Virus record (IMG/VR): IMGVR_UViG_3300033571_010228
Location: 1-22,906 of that record
Reading direction: 5' to 3' (one strand)
Length of the DNA stretch: 22,906 nt
Source of the DNA: a virus
The translations under genes were made by a program, and so were the position numbers. Below are positions 16,306 to 21,665 of this stretch, piece by piece (the stretch's first letter is position 1; every line of letters begins with the position of its first letter). The notes beneath the pieces were generated by a model. It was not told the DNA's origin and ran no database searches. It saw only the letters and a program-made list of their open reading frames with translations.

Positions 16306-16851
16306 TTATGCTCCCATTAATAAAAAAAGTTGTTCAAACCCAGATGATCCACCAGCAGTAGAAGTACTACCGCCATTAACAATATTCGTAATTCTTCCCT
16401 GTGCGTCAACGGTGACGTTTGCATTAGTATAAGAACCAGGAATAACTGCAGTATCACTTAGATTAAATGTTGTTCCTATTAGTGATAATCCTGTACCAGC
16501 TGAGTATGTCGTATTTACAATATTAGCAATTTGTGTATTGACGTACGTTTCAGTTGCTATGTTTGTAGGAATATTTAAAGTAGATGTAGAGACTGTTGTA
16601 ATCTGTCCCTGTTCATTATATGTTATAACTGGAATTTGACTACCAGAACCAACAGTTCCAGCAGTGATATTGATCTTATCTACTTTAGAGGTTAATTCTG
16701 ATTCTTTAGCTAGTAAAAAACCACCCTGTTGTACACCATCGTGAACTCTTAGTGATTTTTCGCCAAGATCTACATAAAGTTCACCTTCAGCTCCAGTAAA
16801 TGCATTGGCACTAGAAGTACTACCTCTTCGTATTTGAACTTTTGTTGACAT
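16306..16851 (-). CDS. Mtd-N domain tail-fibre protein (181 aa)
   Basis: This is the first gene of the fibre operon. Residues 1-50 (MSTKVQIRRGSTSSANAFTG, 'AEGELYVDLGEKSLRVHDG', 'QQGGFLLA') form the N-terminal domain shared with major tropism determinant-like and other short fibre proteins. The same domain opens the 520-aa fibre downstream. The centre holds 'IATETYVNTQIANIVN', also shared with that fibre. The rest is a short beta-rich part with 'YTNANVTVDAQGRITNI', a motif common in phage fibre shafts. The Ser/Gly-rich end 'GGSTSTAGGSSGFEQLFLLM' looks truncated compared with full fibres. A perfect late promoter and a hairpin overlapping the AAGGA ribosome site lie immediately upstream. It may be an attachment base or adaptor for larger fibres. 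Confidence 0.75.
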   Translation of the reverse strand: MSTKVQIRRGSTSSANAFTGAEGELYVDLGEKSLRVHDGVQQGGFLLAKESELTSKVDKINITAGTVGSGSQIPVITYNEQGQITTVSTSTLNIPTNIATETYVNTQIANIVNTTYSAGTGLSLIGTTFNLSDTAVIPGSYTNANVTVDAQGRITNIVNGGSTSTAGGSSGFEQLFLLMGA

Positions 16852-16853
16852 GT

Positions 16854-16882
16854 AATAGATCCTTTATTAACTTAGATCTATT
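16854..16882 (-). promoter_or_regulatory. RBS-overlapping hairpin at the fibre-operon leader
   Basis: Minus-strand arms AATAGATC (16882-16875) and GATCTATT (16861-16854) are perfectly complementary over 8 bp around a 13-nt loop. The 3' arm takes in the last two bases of the AAGGA Shine-Dalgarno (16864-16860) and the spacer to the ATG at 16851. The predicted late start near 16873 lies inside the loop, so late RNA would lack the whole 5' arm. There is no U-tract, so it is not a terminator. Confidence 0.6.
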
Positions 16883-16886
16883 TATA
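16879..16886 (-). promoter_or_regulatory. T4-type late promoter (TATAAATA) for the tail-fibre operon
   Basis: The minus strand reads TATAAATA from 16886 to 16879, an exact T4 late box in the only gap between the sugar cassette and the fibre operon. With T4 spacing the start would be near 16873, about 22 bases before the ATG at 16851. It marks the boundary between the two gene groups and overlaps the 5' arm of an inverted repeat. Confidence 0.75.
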
Positions 16887-16889
16887 ATT

Positions 16890-17663
16890 CTAAAGTCTTT
16901 CTATATCGCTTTCATCACAATATTCACCATATTGAATTTCAATAATTACTAATGGTTCTTTATCATGTGTATTAGTTAACTTATGCCAAGAGTTAACTGG
17001 AATCTTAAAGAAGTCTTGTTTTCTTAACTCAGTGATATCTACGTTTCTATCATTTTCTCTAGTTTGTATTAATCCTATACCTGATTCTACAAACCATAGT
17101 TCTGAACGACTAAAATGTCTTTGCATACTAATAGCTTGATTAGGTTCTAATACTAACTTCTTAACCTTAACATCAGCCTCTTGGCTTTTATAAAAGTTAA
17201 GATAATGACCCCAAGTTCTATTAGTCTTTTCATACTTCCAGTTTTGCAGTATAGTAGAACTTGAATTCTTTTTATCTACTCCACCAACACCAAAAATAAA
17301 CTCTACATTGGTATCATCTTTATAGCGATCCATCTCTGGAATATTACCTTCTTTACGATCGCCGCCATTTGCAAATATAATCTTATTCTTTGGAAATAGT
17401 TTTTTAACTTGTTCTATAGCATCACACGCTGAGTTATCAGAATCATCAAATTGAATAACACATAGAACATTCTTCATATTAGAAAGAATTGAATTGCGTT
17501 CTTCAAATGACATAAATGGAGAACCCTTTTTACGAGTTAACCATTCGTCAGAATTTAAACCAATAACAACTCTACCATATTGAGAAGCGTCTTTAATATA
17601 TTCAATATGTCCGGAGTGAATAGGATCAAATCCACCGGTTACAATTACTATATTATCTGTCAT
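16890..17663 (-). CDS. Cytidylyltransferase-cupin fusion (sugar-nucleotide metabolism)
   Basis: This is a two-domain protein of 257 residues from the ATG at 17663. That start is four bases after the previous stop; an in-frame ATG at 17681 would overlap that gene. Residues about 4-140 are a nucleotidyltransferase of the glycerol-3-phosphate cytidylyltransferase / RfaE-C type. They show VTGGFDPIHSGH with the HxGH signature at 16-19, 'SFEERNSIL', and a variant SSST near 134-137 where ISTT is usual. Residues about 160-257 are a cupin like the C-terminus of type II mannose-6-phosphate isomerase. The metal-site pattern is QRHFSRSELWFVESG (His183, Glu188) and 'WHKLTN'. The protein could activate a sugar or polyol phosphate and also isomerise or sense it. 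It lies at the end of the sugar cassette. The substrate is unknown. Confidence 0.8.
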   Translation of the reverse strand: MTDNIVIVTGGFDPIHSGHIEYIKDASQYGRVVIGLNSDEWLTRKKGSPFMSFEERNSILSNMKNVLCVIQFDDSDNSACDAIEQVKKLFPKNKIIFANGGDRKEGNIPEMDRYKDDTNVEFIFGVGGVDKKNSSSTILQNWKYEKTNRTWGHYLNFYKSQEADVKVKKLVLEPNQAISMQRHFSRSELWFVESGIGLIQTRENDRNVDITELRKQDFFKIPVNSWHKLTNTHDKEPLVIIEIQYGEYCDESDIERL

Positions 17664-17667
17664 ACTT

Positions 17668-18252
17668 TTAATGCCAGTCATGTATTTTTACATTTCTTTT
17701 GTTTAATTCATTTATTATTGTTTGTTCTCTGATTAGAATTTCTTCTTTATTAGAAAAAAACCTATTGTGCCATTCTACATAAATTTCTGATATAAGATCA
17801 ATTGAAAAGTCATTAATCATTTTTTCTAAAACGTCGTATTCAGAACCTTCTATATCAATTTTTAAAATAATAAAATCATCTCTTGTAAAATTTTCTAATA
17901 TAAATGATGAAAAATCAATTGAATTTACTAAAATTTGATGTTTAAATGTTCCATAATGTAATGGACTATTCCATTTATCTAAATCTACAATGCTAGACCC
18001 CTGTCCGGTGTTATTGCCATCATCCATTGTTTCAATATTTAAAGTTATACTTTCATTATTAATACCAATAGCTTGATTAAAAAACTTAACGTTAAGGTCT
18101 GGTCTGAAAGATTTTTTATTGAGCGTATTAAACGTTACAGGATTTGCTTCCCAAGAAAATATTTCCCAAGTGCTATCCATGCATTTATAATTTGCAATTT
18201 CGCTTAATCCTTGCCCATAGTGTGTACCGCAATCTAAAAATATTTTTCTCAT
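17668..18252 (-). CDS. FkbM-family SAM-dependent methyltransferase
   Basis: This 194-residue methyltransferase likely O-methylates a sugar or polyketide-like acceptor. SAM-binding motif I is IFLDCGTHYGQG at about residues 4-15. An acidic strand end WEANP at 34-38 is expected to hold the ribose. The FkbM hallmark LKIDIEGSEYDVLEKM lies at about 130-145, and 'EIYVEWHNRFF' follows as the family C-terminal strand. Its length is slightly short but complete. It overlaps the upstream epimerase stop by four bases (ATGA). Its position between an epimerase and a cytidylyltransferase suggests methylation of a cassette-made glycan. FkbM genes are frequent in marine T4-like phages. Confidence 0.85.
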   Translation of the reverse strand: MRKIFLDCGTHYGQGLSEIANYKCMDSTWEIFSWEANPVTFNTLNKKSFRPDLNVKFFNQAIGINNESITLNIETMDDGNNTGQGSSIVDLDKWNSPLHYGTFKHQILVNSIDFSSFILENFTRDDFIILKIDIEGSEYDVLEKMINDFSIDLISEIYVEWHNRFFSNKEEILIREQTIINELNKRNVKIHDWH

Positions 18253-19037
18253 ATTTTTACTAATTCTTCTAAAGTATATAAGTTTTTTAAATAAGACGAA
18301 GTTTCTTTTAATACACTAACTTCAATATCTCCATCTCTTCTTTTAATAAAGTTAATATTAAAATCTGCATTATTAACTTCTTTAAATTTATTTACAATCG
18401 TTAAAACTGAATTACCCTTACCATGACCGAGTGATTCTATTCTATTTGCCGGCAAATCAACCGCTTTAATAATAGCATCACATATCTCGTTTACATGTAC
18501 ATAGTCTCTAATACAAGTTCCATCTGGTGTATTATAATCGTTTCCATAAATGTTAAACTGTTTAGTATCTATAGCTTTAATTAAAGCATAAAACAAACCA
18601 TCTGGATTAGTTGGTTCTATGCCATCAGAACCTATAACATTATAAAATCTAAAAATAGTGTATGGAATACTATTAGTTGAACAATGTTGTTGAATGATTT
18701 CTTCACACGCCTTTTTAGATATTGCATATGGACAATTCACATATTCCACTGCACCAGTTGAAGCGAATATAAAATTCTTAGTCTTTATATTTAGAACGTT
18801 TATCGTTCCATTAATATTTGTATCATAATATAATAGTGGATCTTTTACAGATTCTCCAACTTGTACTTTAGCAGCAAGGTGAATAACTACATCATATTCT
18901 TCGTCAATATTAAATTGATTCCTAATATCGATTTTATATGTAGGGGTTCCGTCGATATCTAATGTGTCAACTATTTTAAGTTTCTTAACCAAGTGTTGGC
19001 CAATATATCCTTCTGAACCAGTGATTAGTATTTTCAT
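18249..19037 (-). CDS. NAD-dependent sugar epimerase/dehydratase, GalE-like
   Basis: This extended short-chain dehydrogenase is predicted to act on UDP- or other NDP-sugars. The Rossmann motif GSEGYIG is at residues 7-13. 'HLAAKVQVGESVKDPLLYYD' at about 53-72 matches the GalE pattern (HLAA..VGES...P..YY..N). The catalytic set is ST at 93-94 and YxxxK at Tyr104 and Lys108. The substrate-loop signature YNTPDGTCIRDYVHV is close to bacterial UDP-glucose 4-epimerase. At 262 residues it is clearly shorter than typical GalE (~338), mainly through compact loops and C-terminus. The ATG overlaps the upstream glycosyltransferase stop (ATGA). The first 27 codons are duplicated upstream at 19952-20034 as part of a chimeric ORF. 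Precise substrate is not readable from sequence. Confidence 0.87.
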   Translation of the reverse strand: MKILITGSEGYIGQHLVKKLKIVDTLDIDGTPTYKIDIRNQFNIDEEYDVVIHLAAKVQVGESVKDPLLYYDTNINGTINVLNIKTKNFIFASTGAVEYVNCPYAISKKACEEIIQQHCSTNSIPYTIFRFYNVIGSDGIEPTNPDGLFYALIKAIDTKQFNIYGNDYNTPDGTCIRDYVHVNEICDAIIKAVDLPANRIESLGHGKGNSVLTIVNKFKEVNNADFNINFIKRRDGDIEVSVLKETSSYLKNLYTLEELVKI

Positions 19038-19038
19038 T
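18956..19038 (-). repeat. 83-bp direct repeat, copy 1 (epimerase 5' end)
   Basis: This encodes the first 27 residues of the epimerase. By hand alignment it matches 19952-20034 with four mismatches over 83 bp, at an offset of exactly 996 bases. The two copies flank glycosyltransferase copy A in direct orientation, so recombination between them would remove that gene. Confidence 0.9.
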
Positions 19039-19822
19039 TATTAAAAAGCTCTTCTAAGTAACTACCTTTTGGTGGCAGTTTTCCTTTCAGGTTATACTTT
19101 TGATTTAATTGAGAGTTCCATATATGCGTAACATACGAATTTTTATTTTTTTCTCTAGCTACATTTATTAGATTTTTCTCAATAAACACATCTATCTCAT
19201 TCCAATGAATTGCAAAGAAAGCCTCTGCAGATAAAACTTCAGAAGAAAGGTTGTTTTCTTTTATAATATTTGAGCATAAAACTGGACCAGCTAATGCCCA
19301 TTCTGGAAATTCATAGTTATACTTAATGCAACACTCTTCAAATTTTTTACAAAATAATTCTACAAGTTCGTAATTACCAAAATGTAAAACTGCACTATTT
19401 GTATACCATTGTTCTCCAACAGCTTCATACGCTATAACAATCTTTTTATTTTCTTTTAGTTTTTTAAACTCAGACTGATCCTTTAAACAAAAGCAGTCTG
19501 CATCAAAATACCATCCACCAAATTGTCTAAGAACCATTATTCTAAATGCATCAGAAAACATTGCAAGATTAGCGTATTGTTTATTATTATCTTGTTCTAA
19601 ACCAAATGGATGTCTTTGCTTATATTTAAACTTATGTTCTTCTGGTAAGAACTCACGTATATCTCTTAATGTAGCACCATTAGGAACATTTTCTAATTTG
19701 TCATAAGACCAAAGATTAACCTCAAAGTTGCTTTTTACAAATGATTCTATACACTTTATCTCATATAAAGATAAAGTTCCGTGCCAAACAAAATGAGCTA
19801 TTTCACGTTCCAAAGTCTGCAT
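19034..19822 (-). CDS. DXD-motif glycosyltransferase, Gly_transf_sug (GT32-like) type, copy A
   Basis: This is a probable capsule/LPS-type glycosyltransferase of 262 residues. It starts MQTLEREIAHFVWHGTLSLY and has 'FEVNLWSYDKLE' and the family core 'SDAFRIMVLRQFGGWYFDAD'. The DXD nucleotide-sugar/metal motif is Asp107-Ala-Asp109. The later segment 'WALAGPVLCSNII' and the end 'LPPKGSYLEELFNK' are also shared with paralogue B at 20691-21665. I chose the ATG at 19822 because similarity to copy B begins there; an in-frame ATG at 19837 also exists. It overlaps the upstream chimeric ORF, and its stop overlaps the epimerase start. It lacks the C-terminal DUF4214-like domain of copy B. It is flanked by an 83-bp direct repeat. 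Confidence 0.83.
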   Translation of the reverse strand: MQTLEREIAHFVWHGTLSLYEIKCIESFVKSNFEVNLWSYDKLENVPNGATLRDIREFLPEEHKFKYKQRHPFGLEQDNNKQYANLAMFSDAFRIMVLRQFGGWYFDADCFCLKDQSEFKKLKENKKIVIAYEAVGEQWYTNSAVLHFGNYELVELFCKKFEECCIKYNYEFPEWALAGPVLCSNIIKENNLSSEVLSAEAFFAIHWNEIDVFIEKNLINVAREKNKNSYVTHIWNSQLNQKYNLKGKLPPKGSYLEELFNK

Positions 19823-20033
19823 GATTAATTCTGTCATTAAATGACTTAGAAAATATTTTTTGATTATTAGTATTGGCTAAAGGTCGTGTTTTTTCAAGAT
19901 CACTATCATTAAATTCTGTAAACGCACATAGAGGGTATGCTAGATGTATATTATCTAATGTGTCAACTATCTTAAGTTTCTTAACTAGGTGTTGACCAAT
20001 ATATCCTTCTGAACCAGTGATTAGTATTTTCAT
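19803..20033 (-). pseudogene. Chimeric ORF: epimerase 5' end fused to GT25-type C-terminal remnant (76 aa)
   Basis: The first 27 residues (MKILITGSEGYIGQHLVKKL plus KIVDTLD) are identical to the start of the downstream epimerase. The next 49 residues are unrelated to epimerases. They contain 'YPLCAFTEFNDSDLEK' and end INHADFGT. This resembles the C-terminus of the GT25 protein at 21646 ('NPILVHRQHEDSDIEI' ... KYHADFGT). The ORF is intact, starts with ATG in a TAATG overlap with the upstream gene and overlaps the downstream glycosyltransferase start by about 20 bases. It cannot fold as an epimerase. It is best read as a recombination remnant that may still couple translation. Expression as a small protein is not excluded. 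Confidence 0.75.
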
Positions 20034-20034
20034 T
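19952..20034 (-). repeat. 83-bp direct repeat, copy 2 (chimeric ORF 5' end)
   Basis: This is the second copy of the epimerase start. Identity ends abruptly after the codons for TLD, where the GT25-like remnant begins. This marks the recombination junction near 19952. Confidence 0.9.
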
Positions 20035-20698
20035 ATTGTATTATTAGATTGTTACATCCATTTGTATGAATTATTGTGCTAGGATGATTTAATCCACCAT
20101 ACACTGCAAATCCAAGATTAGTACCATCTAGTCTTTGTTCAATACCATAAGAACCATGTTCTCTTTTTATTTTGGGTAAACATAATTTAGAATAATTTGG
20201 TAAATATAAAATATGTGGATTATTTGAAGCACTTCGTGTTAAACAAACTTCCATATCATTAACTTTTATTTCTGCATAACAATTATAAGATGTATAAACA
20301 TGACTTTCATTATTTGTAATTCTATTAAATTTTAAATGCGAAATATTTGTATTAATAATATTGTTGCATATTTGCTCAAGACTATGTAATATATTATTTT
20401 TAAAAATCCAATCATGTTCTAACATAAACATAAATGGTGTTTTACATGATTCTATGGCTGTAATATATCCATCAGATAAACTTTGAGAGAACTTTAAATC
20501 GCAATCAATATTAGACTTTATAGAGTTAATGTAGTAGTTAACAACTGCTGGGTCGTTATTTGGATTTGGGTCTAGCCAAATCGTTGGTCTTATATAACCA
20601 AAGGTTTCAACAAATGATTTAAATGTTTCAAAAATAGTTTGTTTTGTAGTTATATAATACGTGCTATTTGTAAAAATGTGGAGTTCAATATTATTCAT
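20033..20698 (-). CDS. Putative glycosyltransferase, small GT-A-like (221 aa)
   Basis: I infer a GT2/GT-A-like glycosyltransferase, with moderate certainty. Features are an N-terminal strand 'ELHIFTNSTYYI' and 'RPTIWLDPNPNNDP'. A central 'AIESCKTPFMFMLEHDWIF' places Glu94-His-Asp96 where GT-A enzymes carry the DXD metal motif. 'HGSYGIEQRLDGTNLGFAVY' near the C-terminus resembles acceptor-side segments. There is no membrane segment. The ATG at 20698 overlaps the upstream stop by 8 bases, and the stop overlaps the chimeric ORF start (TAATG), so the gene sits in a coupled string. Donor and acceptor are unknown. The 'MLEHDW' pattern occurs in phage-encoded glycosyltransferase-like proteins I recall, without assigned function. 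Confidence 0.65.
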   Translation of the reverse strand: MNNIELHIFTNSTYYITTKQTIFETFKSFVETFGYIRPTIWLDPNPNNDPAVVNYYINSIKSNIDCDLKFSQSLSDGYITAIESCKTPFMFMLEHDWIFKNNILHSLEQICNNIINTNISHLKFNRITNNESHVYTSYNCYAEIKVNDMEVCLTRSASNNPHILYLPNYSKLCLPKIKREHGSYGIEQRLDGTNLGFAVYGGLNHPSTIIHTNGCNNLIIQ

Positions 20699-21665
20699 AT
20701 TTTCTATATTCCTTTGAATTCATAATACAATTTGCTATTTCATTTAATGGCATATTGGAATGTACATAATTTCTTAAGCCTGAAATATCGGCTGATCTTT
20801 TTAATAAGTCATTATATAATTTATTTACACTTATAAATCTATTATAGAACGCAATGGTGTCTTTAACTTGGGCACTATTTTTATTTGTTGATATGTCTAA
20901 ATTATTAAAAAGACTATGTATTATAGAACCCTTTGGAGGATTTTCTTTATCATATCCAAGTTCATTTAAACTAGAACACCATATATGAACTGCATATGCG
21001 TCTTTAATTTCAGGTTTAGCTTTATCTGCTTCTTCAGGTTTAACTAGCCAATGTCTATTTTTCCAATATATTGGAAAAAATATATGTGAAGGTAATAAAC
21101 CATCAAAAAGTTTGTGCTTTATACTAACCTCCGCCATTAATGCTGGACCAAAATCTGTAAATGTTTTAGCTATATTATTTTGTTCTTTTAGCTTTATATC
21201 TAATTCTTTTTTAAATAACTCAGCGATTTCTTTTGATAGATAAAATATGCTATTGCCAAAAATATTAATGTGAATATATTCTTGTGAAATAGCATATGGA
21301 ATATTATTTCTTAGTGTCTTAAACTCATTTGCAGATTTTAAACAATAGCAATCTGAGTCTACCCACCATCCAGGTTCTTTACATAAAAGATTGATTCTAA
21401 AGACATCAGCAAAAACAGCAATGTTCGCATGACTAGTTGATTTTCCTTCAATGACTTTTTCTAAAGTTTTATACTTAGTCAAATCCGTTTCTGATAAAAT
21501 TTCTCTAGCGTCTCTACTAATAGTGCCATCTATCTGTAAATTTGTATAAGACCATAACTGTACATTAAACCCATTGCGTATAAATGATTTTATACACGTT
21601 TCTTCAAATGTAGACAATTTACCATGCCAAAAAAAGTGAGCTATTTCAGGTTCCAAAGTCTGCAT
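20691..21665 (-). CDS. DXD-motif glycosyltransferase with C-terminal DUF4214-like domain, copy B
   Basis: This 324-residue paralogue of copy A starts MQTLEPEIAHFFWHGKLSTF. The family core is 'FADVFRINLLCKEPGWWVDSD' split by the DXD motif Asp103-Ser-Asp105. 'TFTDFGPALMAEV' and 'NPPKGSIIHSLFNN' follow. After about residue 277 it has an extra domain 'VNKLYNDLLKRSADISGLRN' plus 'YVHSNMPLNEIANCIMNSKE'. This fits DUF4214, which is often attached to surface-glycan enzymes. The ATG at 21665 is chosen because similarity to copy A starts there. A TTG start at 21704 with an AGGGA Shine-Dalgarno would add 13 residues and is a real alternative. The gene start overlaps the upstream stop by 20 bases in the same sequence context as copy A. 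Confidence 0.83.
   Translation of the reverse strand: MQTLEPEIAHFFWHGKLSTFEETCIKSFIRNGFNVQLWSYTNLQIDGTISRDAREILSETDLTKYKTLEKVIEGKSTSHANIAVFADVFRINLLCKEPGWWVDSDCYCLKSANEFKTLRNNIPYAISQEYIHINIFGNSIFYLSKEIAELFKKELDIKLKEQNNIAKTFTDFGPALMAEVSIKHKLFDGLLPSHIFFPIYWKNRHWLVKPEEADKAKPEIKDAYAVHIWCSSLNELGYDKENPPKGSIIHSLFNNLDISTNKNSAQVKDTIAFYNRFISVNKLYNDLLKRSADISGLRNYVHSNMPLNEIANCIMNSKEYRKYE

Noticed and set aside
12108-16851. Possible diversity-generating retroelement, prompted by Mtd-type N-terminal domains
   Set aside because: No reverse transcriptase and no template/variable repeat pair with adenine-biased differences is visible. Only the N-terminal attachment domain is Mtd-like.
16854-16882. Hairpin after the sugar cassette as an intrinsic terminator
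   Set aside because: The stem is only 8 bp with a 13-nt loop and has no U-tract. RBS masking fits better.
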